64,000 nt of DNA from NCBI GenBank assembly GCA_934177725.1, contig CAKPPO010000001.1:85898-149897 (forward strand), written 5' to 3'. This DNA comes from an uncultured Clostridia bacterium. GTDB taxonomy: Bacteria > Bacillota > Clostridia > TANB77 > CAG-508. The notes below the pieces were generated by a model, which saw nothing but the letters and a program-made list of their open reading frames with translations, was not told the origin of the DNA and did no database searches. A program made the position numbers and the translations under genes. This document shows, one piece after another, positions 1-8,927 of this stretch. The first letter of the stretch is position 1. Every line of letters starts with the position of its first letter.

Positions 1-1
1 A

Positions 2-331
2 GATGTAGATAATTATCAAGGGGTAGCAGTTGTAAATTATACTAGTCATAATGAAAAGTATACAAGAATTATAGAACATAAACATTTTGAATTTAATGAT
101 TGCAAAGGAACTATTATAACAAAAGAATATCCAAGAGATTGGAAACTAGGAGATGAAGCATATTATCCAGTAAATGATGAAAAAAATACAAAATTATTTG
201 AACAATATAAAGAATTAGCAAAAGAAAATAAAAATGTTATATTTGGTGGAAGACTAGGAAATTACAAATATTATGACATGGATAAAGTTATAAGAGCTAG
301 TTTAGATTTAGTTAAAGAGGAAAATTACTAA
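2..331 (+). CDS. glf: UDP-galactopyranose mutase, C-terminal fragment
   Basis: The reading frame is open from the window edge to TAA at 329-331, giving about 109 residues. It contains NYTSHNEKYTRIIEHKHF, TKEYP and FGGRLGNYKYYDMDKVI, the conserved C-terminal pattern of Glf. Glf is a flavoenzyme that converts UDP-galactopyranose to UDP-galactofuranose for surface polysaccharides. The arginine of GRLG and the following tyrosines match flavin and substrate contacts known for the family. The N-terminus with the FAD-binding motif lies outside the window. It sits at the head of a dTDP-rhamnose and glycosyltransferase region, which fits a role in glycan precursor supply. Confidence 0.85.
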   Translation, partial: DVDNYQGVAVVNYTSHNEKYTRIIEHKHFEFNDCKGTIITKEYPRDWKLGDEAYYPVNDEKNTKLFEQYKELAKENKNVIFGGRLGNYKYYDMDKVIRASLDLVKEENY

Positions 332-335
332 AAAT

Positions 336-364
336 TTGACATTTTTCGAAATAAGGTATATCTT
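336..364 (+). promoter_or_regulatory. Putative sigma-A promoter of rfbD
   Basis: TTGACA at 336-341, a 17-nt spacer and a weaker TATCTT at 359-364. It lies just after the glf stop and ahead of an AAGGAAGG ribosome binding site for rfbD, so rfbD can be transcribed separately from glf. Confidence 0.5.
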
Positions 365-402
365 ATAATATATAAAATTGTAGAAAGGAAGGAAAAATCT
401 TT

Positions 403-1260
403 ATGAAAATTTTAATTACAGGAGCTAATGGGATGCTTGCAAAAGCAGTAAGGGAGAGATTCAAAGAACATGAACTAATCCTAACTGACGTAGTTGGAAC
501 AGAGCTTTCTTTAGATATTACAAATCTTAAAGAAGTAGAAGAGTTTGTATCTAATATTAAGCCAGATGTTATTATCAATTGCGCAGCATATACTGCTGTT
601 GACAAGGCTGAAGAAGAGGAAGATTTGGCAAGAAAAATAAATGCCGATGGCCCAAAGAATTTAGCAATTGCAGCAAACAAAAATAACTGCAGATTAGTTC
701 ATATCAGTACGGACTATGTTTTTGGCGGAGATTTATCTTTAGATGAAATCTACAAAGAAGATGATTCAAAAGCGCCTGTAACTGCATATGGAAGAACAAA
801 GTTGGCAGGAGAAAAAGCCATTGAGGAAAACACTGAAAGATTTTACATTTTCAGAACAGCTTGGCTTTATGGAGATGGCAAGAATTTTGTAAGAACAATG
901 CTTAAGTTCGGAAAAGAAAAAGATGAAGTAAAGGTTGTTTGTGACCAACATGGTAGCCCAACATATGCTGTAGATTTGGCAGACATTATCTATCAGGCAT
1001 TAGAAAAGAAAATTCCTTATGGTATTTACCATACGACTAATTTAGGTTTTACAACATGGTATGAGTTTACTAAAAAGATTTATGAATTAGCTGGAATTTC
1101 TTGCAGAGTAAATCCTGTAACTTCAGAAGAATTTGCTAGTGCTGCTAAGAGACCTGCAAATTCAATGCTTTCAAAAGAAAAGATTTTAAATGCAGGAATT
1201 GCTGTTCCTTCATGGGAAGATGCCTTAGAAAGGTATTTAAAAGAAGAAAAAGAAATTTAA
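403..1260 (+). CDS. rfbD: dTDP-4-dehydrorhamnose reductase RfbD
   Basis: A 285-residue NAD(P)H-dependent reductase of the SDR superfamily that makes dTDP-L-rhamnose in the last step of the pathway. The N-terminal dinucleotide-binding motif GANGMLAK is at residues 7-14, STDYVFGG is near residue 102, and the catalytic YxxxK is in TAYGRTK. The length is normal for RfbD. The start is set by AAGGAAGG about 10 nt upstream. Isoleucine is mostly ATT here, whereas rfbA and rfbB downstream use ATA, so the gene may have another origin or expression level. It is separated from rfbA by an unrelated prepilin-like gene, and its own terminator follows directly. Confidence 0.92.
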   Translation: MKILITGANGMLAKAVRERFKEHELILTDVVGTELSLDITNLKEVEEFVSNIKPDVIINCAAYTAVDKAEEEEDLARKINADGPKNLAIAANKNNCRLVHISTDYVFGGDLSLDEIYKEDDSKAPVTAYGRTKLAGEKAIEENTERFYIFRTAWLYGDGKNFVRTMLKFGKEKDEVKVVCDQHGSPTYAVDLADIIYQALEKKIPYGIYHTTNLGFTTWYEFTKKIYELAGISCRVNPVTSEEFASAAKRPANSMLSKEKILNAGIAVPSWEDALERYLKEEKEI

Positions 1261-1263
1261 AAC

Positions 1264-1307
1264 AAAAAATGAGATTTTTGAAGAGATTTTCAAAAATCTC
1301 ATTTTTT
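1264..1307. terminator. Terminator after rfbD
   Basis: An 18-bp perfect inverted repeat (arms 1264-1281 and 1290-1307, 8-nt loop) ending in a T run. The A run on the other side would let it work in both directions. Confidence 0.85.
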
Positions 1308-1364
1308 ATATTGTAAGATTAATGCCTAGTTATAGAAAATTTAGAAAAATGGCAAAGTAAGGTA

Positions 1365-1393
1365 TTGACTAATAAGTAAAGTATTGCTAAAAT
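1365..1393 (+). promoter_or_regulatory. Putative promoter of the prepilin-like gene
   Basis: TTGACT at 1365-1370, a 17-nt spacer and TAAAAT at 1388-1393, about 120 nt before the start codon. The same pair of boxes with the same spacing occurs before the glyS T-box, der and rnpB. Confidence 0.55.
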
Positions 1394-1513
1394 GATTCTA
1401 TAAAATAGTAGACACTTATAAACATAAAATTGTATAAATATGCAAAAATAGAAAAAAGCAAGGAATAAAACCAAAAGAAAAAGCAGAAAATACACAAAGG
1501 AGGATAAAATTAA

Positions 1514-2824
1514 ATGAAAAAACAAGAGAAAAATGAGAGAGAAAACCTAAATAAAAAGAAAAATGTAATAATACCAAATGATGAAAAAGGTATAACATTA
1601 ATAGCATTAGTTATAACGATAATAGTACTTATAATATTAGCAGGAGTAAGTATAAATTTAATACTAGGTGACAATGGAATAATAACAAGAGCAAAGCTTG
1701 CTAAAACAAAAATAGAGCAAGCAAAACAAAATGAAGAAATAGGTTTAAATGAAACTGCAAAATATATTGAAGAAATGGGAGCAAGTGGAAATACAACAAA
1801 TCCGCCAACAGAGATAAAAGAAATAACAGAAGTAAAAGGTGGAGATTACTTTGAAAAAACAACAACAGTAAAAGATACCAATGGAAACTTAGTAAAAGTA
1901 CCAGAAGGCTTTAAAATAGCAGAAGATAGTGGAATAAATGTAACTGAAGGAATAGTAATAGAAGATAGTGATATTATTGATGGTATTGGAAATAATAGAG
2001 GAAACCAATATGTATGGATACCAGTAGGAAATGGAATAAAGAAAAGTGATGGTACAGCAGTAGATATAACATTAGGAAGATATACGTTTGCAAATGGAAC
2101 AAGTGATAAAGACTCAAGTGAAAATGTATTTACAAAAGGAACACCAATATTGCAACAAAGTGCAGGTAATTATACACAAGAAGTAGTAATTGATTCATAT
2201 TATAAAGAATTAGCAACATCAAGAATAGGAGTAGCAATTTATAGTACTGATGGTTTAAACACAACAGCTTTAAATCTAAAAGAATTTATAGATAGTGTGA
2301 AAGCAAATGGAGGATATTATATAGCACGTTACGAGGCAAGTTATGGAACAGATGGAAAAGCAAATTCAAAAATTTCAAATAGTTATTCAGAAACAACACC
2401 AACTGCAGAAGGAACTTTATGGAATAATATAACACAAATAGATTCTGCAACAGCAAGTAGAAATTTATATACAACAGTAAGCAGTGATTTAATAAATAGT
2501 TATGCATGGGATACAGCAATAGTATATATTCAAAATTTCTCAGGAGATGTAGACTATTCATATCAAGATGCAAAAAGTATAAATTCTTCATTAACAAATA
2601 CAGGAGTAAATAGAGATGAGGTATGTAAAATAAATGATATGGCCTCAAATGCTTTAGAATGGACAACAGAATACTCTACTATTACCATTAAATCTGTTGC
2701 TCAACCTTGCTCTGATAGGGGTGGCGTTTACCATTCTAGCAGTAGTTGTACAAGCACTCGTGACTGCGTTTATGCAACAAATAGCAACGGATATCGCACA
2801 TTTAGGTCTACACTTTATATGTAG
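1514..2824 (+). CDS. Prepilin-like surface protein with C-type-lectin-like, probably diversified C-terminus
   Basis: This 436-residue protein has a charged leader, then a type IV prepilin-like segment (EKGITLIALVITIIVLIIL, about residues 26-45), so it is probably cleaved or anchored by a prepilin peptidase. The usual glutamate at position 5 of pilins is an alanine here. The C-terminus (NDMASNALEWTTEYS, RGG, then TFRSTLYM) resembles the formylglycine-generating-enzyme type C-type lectin fold used by diversity-generating retroelement (DGR) targets. About 30 of the 34 codons between 2672 and 2773 end in T or C, unlike the A-ending codons of the rest of the gene. That is the footprint expected of adenine-mutated AAY codons. 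No reverse transcriptase is visible nearby. Start: AAAGGAGG at 1497-1504. The diversified-target role is inferred. Confidence 0.75.
   Translation: MKKQEKNERENLNKKKNVIIPNDEKGITLIALVITIIVLIILAGVSINLILGDNGIITRAKLAKTKIEQAKQNEEIGLNETAKYIEEMGASGNTTNPPTEIKEITEVKGGDYFEKTTTVKDTNGNLVKVPEGFKIAEDSGINVTEGIVIEDSDIIDGIGNNRGNQYVWIPVGNGIKKSDGTAVDITLGRYTFANGTSDKDSSENVFTKGTPILQQSAGNYTQEVVIDSYYKELATSRIGVAIYSTDGLNTTALNLKEFIDSVKANGGYYIARYEASYGTDGKANSKISNSYSETTPTAEGTLWNNITQIDSATASRNLYTTVSSDLINSYAWDTAIVYIQNFSGDVDYSYQDAKSINSSLTNTGVNRDEVCKINDMASNALEWTTEYSTITIKSVAQPCSDRGGVYHSSSSCTSTRDCVYATNSNGYRTFRSTLYM
2672..2815 (+). other. Candidate DGR variable region (VR)
   Basis: The 3' end of the preceding gene shifts sharply in codon use to NNT/NNC codons. 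These encode D, G, V, Y, H, S, C and R at scattered positions between constant residues (RGG, TSTR, TFRSTLYM). This is what mutated AAC/AAT template codons would give. The matching template repeat is not in the window. A stem-loop follows at 2881-2932, as often seen behind variable regions, though it also looks like a terminator. Confidence 0.55.
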
Positions 2825-2880
2825 TACTGAGACTTATAAAAATAAACTAGTAATGTAAATTATATACTATATATACCTAA

Positions 2881-2932
2881 AACTGAGCAAAAATTCTCAA
2901 ATAAAGTTGAGTAAAGTTGCTCAGTTTTTTAT
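2881..2932 (+). terminator. Stem-loop terminator after the prepilin-like gene
   Basis: Ten-bp arms (2881-2890 and 2917-2926) closed by a T run, with a smaller inner hairpin (CTCAA and TTGAG) in the loop. The rest of 2933-3147 is AT-rich with no visible gene. Confidence 0.7.
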
Positions 2933-3147
2933 ATCTTCTTTTATTATAATTTGCTTACATTTTCTACAGCATAAACAAAAAATCCTCTGTATTAATAATG
3001 AATTTTTATGAAAATATTAGCAAGCCTAAAGTAATCGATAAATTATGTTTAAAAGATTAAAATAAAAAATAGAAACAAATATTAATATCAAGAATTGTTT
3101 TTAGTTTAGAAATTGAAAGTAAAAAAATATAAATTTAAGTAAATATG

Positions 3148-3176
3148 TTGAAAAATACTATAAACAATGATATTAT
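3148..3176 (+). promoter_or_regulatory. Putative promoter of rfbA
   Basis: TTGAAA at 3148-3153, a 17-nt spacer and TATTAT at 3171-3176, 36 nt before the rfbA start. It probably drives the rfbA-rfbB-glycosyltransferase run. Confidence 0.5.
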
Positions 3177-3211
3177 AAGAATGTCAAAATAATGTAAAGG
3201 AATGATCTAGA

Positions 3212-4099
3212 ATGAAAAAAAGAAAAGGAATAATACTTGCAGGAGGAAGTGCAACAAGATTATACCCATTAACACTTGCTATCTCTAAACAAATAATGCC
3301 AGTATATGATAAACCAATGATATATTATCCTTTAGCAATACTTATGGAAGCAGGGATAAAAGATGTATTAATAATATCTACACCAAGAGATATTGTTACA
3401 TTTGAAGCATTACTTGGAGATGGTTCAAAATGGGGAATGCATTTTGAATATAAAATTCAAGAAAAACCAAGAGGACTTGCAGAAGCATTTTTAATAGGAG
3501 AAGAATTTATAGGAAAAGATGATGTTGCAATGATACTTGGAGATAATATGTTCTATGGAGAACGTTTATCTAAGATATTAAAAAGAGCAAATAGCAGAGA
3601 AGAAGCTACTATTTTTGGATATTTAGTAAAAGACCCTACAGCATATGGTGTTGTAGAAATAGATGAAGAAGGAAGGGCAATATCTATAGAAGAAAAGCCT
3701 AATATTCCAAAATCTAATTATGCTGTGCCAGGTTTATATTTCTATCCTAATAGCGTAATTGAAATTGCAAAAAATGTAAAACCATCTGCAAGAGGCGAAC
3801 TAGAAATAACTTCTATTAATGAAGAATATATGAAACAAGGTAAGCTAAATGTAGAAAAATTAGGAAGAGGAACAACTTGGTTTGATACAGGAACACATGA
3901 TGCACTTTTAGAAACAGCAAGTTTTGTTCAAACAATAGAAAAAAGACAAGGACTTCAAGTTTGCTCACCAGATGAAATTGCATATTTAAATAAATGGATT
4001 TCAAAAGAACAATTATTAGAATTAGCAAAACCACTTGAAAAAACAGAATATGGAAAATACTTAAAGGATTTAGCAGAAAACGGTTTTAAAGACAACTAA
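3212..4099 (+). CDS. rfbA: Glucose-1-phosphate thymidylyltransferase RfbA
   Basis: A 295-residue nucleotidyltransferase that couples glucose-1-phosphate and dTTP to dTDP-glucose, the first step towards dTDP-rhamnose. The signature GGSATRLYPLT at residues 11-21 holds the nucleotide-binding arginine. GDNMFYG, EEKP and TTWFDTGTHDALL are the standard later motifs, and the length is that of homotetrameric RfbA enzymes. AAAGGAATG precedes the ATG. It leads an operon-like run with rfbB 81 nt downstream. Codon use is strongly A-ending (ATA for Ile), unlike rfbD and rfbC. Confidence 0.95.
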   Translation: MKKRKGIILAGGSATRLYPLTLAISKQIMPVYDKPMIYYPLAILMEAGIKDVLIISTPRDIVTFEALLGDGSKWGMHFEYKIQEKPRGLAEAFLIGEEFIGKDDVAMILGDNMFYGERLSKILKRANSREEATIFGYLVKDPTAYGVVEIDEEGRAISIEEKPNIPKSNYAVPGLYFYPNSVIEIAKNVKPSARGELEITSINEEYMKQGKLNVEKLGRGTTWFDTGTHDALLETASFVQTIEKRQGLQVCSPDEIAYLNKWISKEQLLELAKPLEKTEYGKYLKDLAENGFKDN

Positions 4100-4180
4100 A
4101 TATAAAAATTAAACATAATGTATTAAATAAAAAATGATTATATAAAATAAGAATTGAGTAATTTAAAGGAGGAATTTAAA

Positions 4181-5146
4181 ATGAAAAATATATTAGTAAC
4201 AGGAGCTGCAGGTTTTATAGGAGCAAATTTTGCAGAGTATTTTGTAAATAAATACCCAGAATACCATATTGTAGTAGTAGATAAACTAACATATGCAGGA
4301 AATATGGAAAACTTAAAAAATGTAATAGACAAAATAGATTTTGAACAAGCAGATATATGTGATTTTGAAAGAATGACAGAAATATTTGATAAATATGATA
4401 TAGATGGTGTAATCCATTTCGCAGCAGAAAGTCACGTAGATAATAGTATAAAAACACCATTTATATTTACACAAACTAATGTATTAGGAACACATACATT
4501 ATTAGAAGTTGCAAAAAGAAAATGGGGAGAAGGTTCACCAAATAAATTTATGCATATTTCAACAGATGAAGTATATGGAGCATTAGGAGACGAAGGATAT
4601 TTTACAGAAACATCACCAATAAAACCAAGTAGTCCATACTCAGCATCTAAAGCAAGTTCAGATTTATTAGTAAAAGCATATCATGAAACATTCAAAATGA
4701 ATGTAAACATTACAAACTGCTCAAACAATTATGGTCCATATCAACACAACGAAAAATTAATACCACATATGATTAAGTTAGCATTAAATGATGAACCATT
4801 ACCAGTTTATGGAACAGGTAAAAATATTAGAGATTGGTTGTATGTTGAAGACCATTGCGAAGCAATAGATTTAGTATTCCATAAAGGAAGAAATGGTGAA
4901 AGATATAATATTGGTGGACACAATGAAAAACAAAATATTGAAATTGTTAAACTAATATTAAAACAATTAGGAAAACCAGAAAGTTTAATTACATATGTAG
5001 AAGATAGAAAAGGACATGACTGGCGTTATGCGATAGATCCTACAAAAATAAGTACTGAACTTGGATGGCTTCCAAAAACAAAATTTGAAGATGGTATAGT
5101 AAAAACTATAGATTGGTATGTAAATCATCCAGAATATTTAAAATAG
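4181..5146 (+). CDS. rfbB: dTDP-glucose 4,6-dehydratase RfbB
   Basis: A 321-residue extended SDR enzyme that converts dTDP-glucose to dTDP-4-keto-6-deoxyglucose. It shows GAAGFIGANF near the N-terminus, STDEVYG, and the catalytic YxxxK in SPYSASKAS, followed by NNYGPYQ and GTGKNIRDWLYVEDH. The start is ATG 4181, behind AAAGGAGG at 4166-4173. A TTG 27 nt upstream extends the frame but overlaps that binding site and adds no conserved sequence. It follows rfbA and is 26 nt ahead of a membrane protein gene in the same direction. Confidence 0.95.
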   Translation: MKNILVTGAAGFIGANFAEYFVNKYPEYHIVVVDKLTYAGNMENLKNVIDKIDFEQADICDFERMTEIFDKYDIDGVIHFAAESHVDNSIKTPFIFTQTNVLGTHTLLEVAKRKWGEGSPNKFMHISTDEVYGALGDEGYFTETSPIKPSSPYSASKASSDLLVKAYHETFKMNVNITNCSNNYGPYQHNEKLIPHMIKLALNDEPLPVYGTGKNIRDWLYVEDHCEAIDLVFHKGRNGERYNIGGHNEKQNIEIVKLILKQLGKPESLITYVEDRKGHDWRYAIDPTKISTELGWLPKTKFEDGIVKTIDWYVNHPEYLK

Positions 5147-5172
5147 AATTCGAAAGAAAAGGGGAAGTATAA

Positions 5173-6978
5173 GTGAATATTATTTATCTAATTTCTATTA
5201 ATATATTACTTATAACCATAATATTAATAAAAAAAATAGATAAAAAAATAAATATAATTAGTAGTATTATTATAACAATAATAGCTTTTATGTGTTATCA
5301 AACAATAATAGCGTATTTCTTAGATTTAGTAAGAATTCCAATTACACTTTTTAATATGAGTATTATCAATATAATATTAATTACTATATTATGGGTTGTC
5401 TACTTTTTTAAAATAAAGAAATTTCAGAGTTATACTATAAAAAAGAGAGATATTATTTTCTTAATAATATTACTAATTATAAATATACCTATTTTATATA
5501 GACAATATGGAATTTTAGAAAATTTCCGTTATATTTCTACAGATTCAGTTATGCATTGTCAAGCAGCGATTACTTTTTCAAAGAGCGATTTTTTATTAGA
5601 TTCAATGAAAAATTGGGAAGCAATTAATCCTACTTTCATGATAGCAAGCTATGTAAATGATGGTTTATTAATGAAAGCACTAGTAAATATAATTGGAGAA
5701 TTTAATTTGTATAAAGTATATATGTTTACAGATATTTCATATTACTTTATGATAGGATACGTATTCTATTTATTAATTACATCATCCAAGAATTGTAATA
5801 GAAAATCAAAATATATATTATCATATGTTATTTCTATCTTATTTATGATAGGATATCCATTAAACTCTATTATTACAGGATTTCATTATTTTACATTAGG
5901 AATCCTAGAATTTATTACTATTTTATATATAATAGAAATATTGCATGGAGAAAATAAAAAAATAATGTATATTTTGTTATTTTTACTAAATACAGCAATC
6001 ATGCTTACATATAACTTACTTGCACCAATAATTTATTTAGCAGAATTTTTCTATTTTATTTATGAAAAAATCAAAGTCAAAGAAAAATTACTTACTAAAA
6101 AAAGTATATTAGAATTAATTATTATATTTATCATTCCAGGTATTATAGGACTAAGCTTTTTCTTATTACCTAGGATATTAGAAAATATAGTTTTGGAAAA
6201 CCAACAACAATTATGGATAGATGGATATATTTATATTAATTATTGGTCAAATATAATTATTTTTATTCCATTTGTCATATATTATATTTTTAATAAAATA
6301 AAAAGTAAAAAAATAAATATTGAAATGATAACATTATTTACAATTTGTTCTTTTATGTTCTTATTATTAATAGGATTATTTACAGGTTATGTATCAACAT
6401 ACTATTTTATGAAACCATATTTCTTATTAAACGCAATTTTATTAATACTATTTTATAAAAGTTTATGCTTAATAATAGATAGATTAAAGCTTGGGAAAAT
6501 ATTTTCTTTAATATTTATATCTTTATATTGCATAATTTTAATTTTGAATATAATTTTTGTAAATATAGATCCGAATGGTTTTAAAACATACAATGAAAGT
6601 TATAAAAAACTATTTGATATATACAATTCAAATAAGGCAGTGATGAAACTGATTCAAAACGAATTTACAGAAGATCGTATAGAAACTTTAAAATACATAT
6701 ATGAAAATAAACTAATAGAAAAACAAAACTTATTATACTTAGGAGATTATATAGATAATTTCTTATTTAAAATGTTTTTTACATATGAAAATAGAGAAGG
6801 AATAGATAAACCTAATATAAATGAACATATTCAAAAATGGAATAAAGGAGAATATGAATATTTAGTTGTATTTTTAAAAAAGTCATATTTAAATTATTAT
6901 AGTAAGGTATTGAGGTTACAAAATAGTAAAATAATTTTTGAAACAGAAAATTGTGCAATATATGAATTTGCAAATTAA
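5173..6978 (+). CDS. Polytopic membrane protein, possible GT-C glycosyltransferase
   Basis: A 601-residue, very hydrophobic protein with roughly a dozen predicted membrane segments spread over residues 1-450 and a C-terminal soluble part (about 470-600). An acidic and histidine-containing loop after the third or fourth segment (STDSVMHCQAAITF, about residues 120-133) resembles the first extracytoplasmic loop of lipid-linked sugar transferases. The start is GTG 5173, with AAAAGGGGAAG just upstream. It lies between rfbB and a polyprenyl-phosphate type GT2 gene, so a role in moving or adding sugars at the outer membrane face is plausible. No diagnostic motif fixes the family; a polymerase-like role is an alternative. 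Confidence 0.6.
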   Translation: MNIIYLISINILLITIILIKKIDKKINIISSIIITIIAFMCYQTIIAYFLDLVRIPITLFNMSIINIILITILWVVYFFKIKKFQSYTIKKRDIIFLIILLIINIPILYRQYGILENFRYISTDSVMHCQAAITFSKSDFLLDSMKNWEAINPTFMIASYVNDGLLMKALVNIIGEFNLYKVYMFTDISYYFMIGYVFYLLITSSKNCNRKSKYILSYVISILFMIGYPLNSIITGFHYFTLGILEFITILYIIEILHGENKKIMYILLFLLNTAIMLTYNLLAPIIYLAEFFYFIYEKIKVKEKLLTKKSILELIIIFIIPGIIGLSFFLLPRILENIVLENQQQLWIDGYIYINYWSNIIIFIPFVIYYIFNKIKSKKINIEMITLFTICSFMFLLLIGLFTGYVSTYYFMKPYFLLNAILLILFYKSLCLIIDRLKLGKIFSLIFISLYCIILILNIIFVNIDPNGFKTYNESYKKLFDIYNSNKAVMKLIQNEFTEDRIETLKYIYENKLIEKQNLLYLGDYIDNFLFKMFFTYENREGIDKPNINEHIQKWNKGEYEYLVVFLKKSYLNYYSKVLRLQNSKIIFETENCAIYEFAN

Positions 6979-7000
6979 AAAACAAAGATGGAGGAAAAAA

Positions 7001-7945
7001 ATGAAGAAAATTAGTATTATTATACCAGCATATAATGAAGAAGAATCATTACCAATGCTATACGAAAGACTAAACAAATTAATGAATGAAGTAACCAATT
7101 ATGAATTTGAAGTTTTATTCGTAAATGATGGAAGTAAAGATAAAACAATTCAAATAATAAAAGAGTTAAGAAAAAAAGATGAAAGGATTTGCTATGTAGA
7201 CTTTTCTCGTAATTTTGGAAAAGAAATTGCTATGATAGCAGGTTTAGATTATGCAAAGGGAGACTGCGTAATATTTATGGATGCGGATTTACAGGATCCA
7301 CCAGAATTAATTCCAGAATTGATTAAATATTGGGAAGAAGGTTATGATGATGTATATGCTAGAAGAAGTAGTAGAAAAGGTGAAACTTGGCTTAAGAAAT
7401 TTACATCTAAAATGTACTATAGAGTGTTACAAAGTTTAACAAGAATTCCAATTCAAAAAGATACGGGGGACTTTAGATTATTAGATAAGCGTTGTGTAAA
7501 CGCACTAAAAAAATTAAGAGAATCTCAAAGATGTTCAAAATCTATGTTTAGTTGGATAGGATATAATAAAAAAGAAGTTTTATATGAAAGAGATCCTCGT
7601 ATTGCAGGAAGTACAAAATGGAATTATAGAAGATTGATAGATTTAGCAATAGACGGAATAACATCATTTACAACTTCACCTCTTAGAATATCAACATACT
7701 TAAGTATTCCTACATTTTTAGCTTTATTTATATATTTCATATATGTAATTGTAAAATGTTTTGCAACATCTACTTTTGTACAAGCATATCAAGCAATAAT
7801 ATTACTTATTTTATTTTTCTCAGGAATACAAATATTATTATTTGGAATTATAGGAGAGTATTTAGGAAGAATATTTAATGAAACAAAAAATAGGCCACTA
7901 TATTTTATAAACGAATATAATGGAGAAAAAGAAATGAATGAATAA
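7001..7945 (+). CDS. GT2 family glycosyltransferase, GtrB/DPM1-like
   Basis: A 314-residue GT-A fold enzyme followed by two C-terminal membrane helices (about residues 225-290). Motifs: IIIPAYNEEESLP at the N-terminus, VNDGSKDKT, MDADLQDPPE (the DxD metal site), and IAGSTKWNYRRLIDLAIDGI before the helices. This layout is that of bactoprenol glucosyltransferases, which load a sugar onto undecaprenyl phosphate in the cytoplasm for later transfer by GT-C enzymes. The start is ATG 7001, behind GGAGGAAAAAA. An upstream in-frame start at 6938 runs back into the previous gene and lacks a binding site. The substrate sugar cannot be read from sequence. Confidence 0.85.
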   Translation: MKKISIIIPAYNEEESLPMLYERLNKLMNEVTNYEFEVLFVNDGSKDKTIQIIKELRKKDERICYVDFSRNFGKEIAMIAGLDYAKGDCVIFMDADLQDPPELIPELIKYWEEGYDDVYARRSSRKGETWLKKFTSKMYYRVLQSLTRIPIQKDTGDFRLLDKRCVNALKKLRESQRCSKSMFSWIGYNKKEVLYERDPRIAGSTKWNYRRLIDLAIDGITSFTTSPLRISTYLSIPTFLALFIYFIYVIVKCFATSTFVQAYQAIILLILFFSGIQILLFGIIGEYLGRIFNETKNRPLYFINEYNGEKEMNE

Positions 7946-7969
7946 ATATAAAAAATAAGAGGAAAACAA

Positions 7970-8914
7970 ATGGAAAAAATAGCAGTGTTAATACCTTGCT
8001 ACAATGAGGAACTGACAATAGAAAAGGTAATAAAAGATTTTAAAAGAGAATTGCCTGATGCAGATATTTATGTATATGACAATAATTCTAAGGATAAAAC
8101 AGCAGAAATTGCTACTAAAAATGGAGCAATAGTTAGACATGAATATAGACAGGGCAAAGGTAATGTAGTAAGAAGTATGTTTAGAGATATAGAAGCGGAT
8201 ATCTATATTATGGTGGATGGAGATGATACATATCCTGCTGAAGAAGTATACAAATTAATCGAACCAATAAAAAATGGACAAGCTGATATGGTAATAGGTG
8301 ATAGATTAACTAATGGAACTTATAAAAAAGAAAATAAGAGACCATTCCATAGATTTGGAAATAATATAGTAAAGAATTCTATAAACAAATTATTTAAAAC
8401 AGATTTAAAAGATATAATGACAGGTTATAGAGTGTTTAACAAAATATTTGTAAAAAATATACCTGTAATGAGTCCTAAATTTGAGATCGAAACAGAAATG
8501 ACTTTACATGCTTTAGATAAAAAATTTATAATACAAGAAATACCAATTATATATAGAGATAGACCATCTGGTAGTTTTTCAAAACTAAATACTATAAAAG
8601 ATGGAATAAAGGTAATAAAGACAATTATAAAAATGCTTAAAGACATAAAACCAAGACAATTCTTTTGGTGGATTGCATTTATATTTATTATTATCGGATT
8701 AATAGTAGGTATTCCGGTTATTATTGAATTTATAAAAACAGGATATATTACAAAAGTACCATCAGCAATACTTGCCACAGGTATAATGATATTTGCATTA
8801 ATTACAGCACAATGTGGGGTAATACTAGATACAGTTGTAAAACAAAATAAAGAAAAATATGAATTAAATTTGTTAAGATATATACAATTAGAAGACTTAA
8901 AACAAAATAAATAA
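7970..8914 (+). CDS. GT2 family glycosyltransferase with two C-terminal membrane helices
   Basis: A 314-residue polyprenyl-phosphate-type GT2 enzyme: VLIPCYNEELTIEKV at the N-terminus, YDNNSKDKTAEIA, the metal-binding MVDGDDTYPAEE, then TGYRVFNK and IPIIYRDRPSGSFSKLNTIKDG. Two hydrophobic helices follow (about residues 228-250 and 262-285). It is the second such enzyme in the cluster, so two different lipid-linked sugars may be made for the neighbouring GT-C-like proteins. It starts 24 nt after the previous gene behind AAGAGGAAAAC. Confidence 0.85.
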   Translation: MEKIAVLIPCYNEELTIEKVIKDFKRELPDADIYVYDNNSKDKTAEIATKNGAIVRHEYRQGKGNVVRSMFRDIEADIYIMVDGDDTYPAEEVYKLIEPIKNGQADMVIGDRLTNGTYKKENKRPFHRFGNNIVKNSINKLFKTDLKDIMTGYRVFNKIFVKNIPVMSPKFEIETEMTLHALDKKFIIQEIPIIYRDRPSGSFSKLNTIKDGIKVIKTIIKMLKDIKPRQFFWWIAFIFIIIGLIVGIPVIIEFIKTGYITKVPSAILATGIMIFALITAQCGVILDTVVKQNKEKYELNLLRYIQLEDLKQNK

Positions 8915-8927
8915 GGGGCTTAAAAAA

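Noticed and set aside
2286..2666. 126-residue open frame on the minus strand
   Set aside because: It is antisense to the prepilin-like gene, rich in L, Y and H as expected from a shadow of A-rich coding DNA, and has no binding site.
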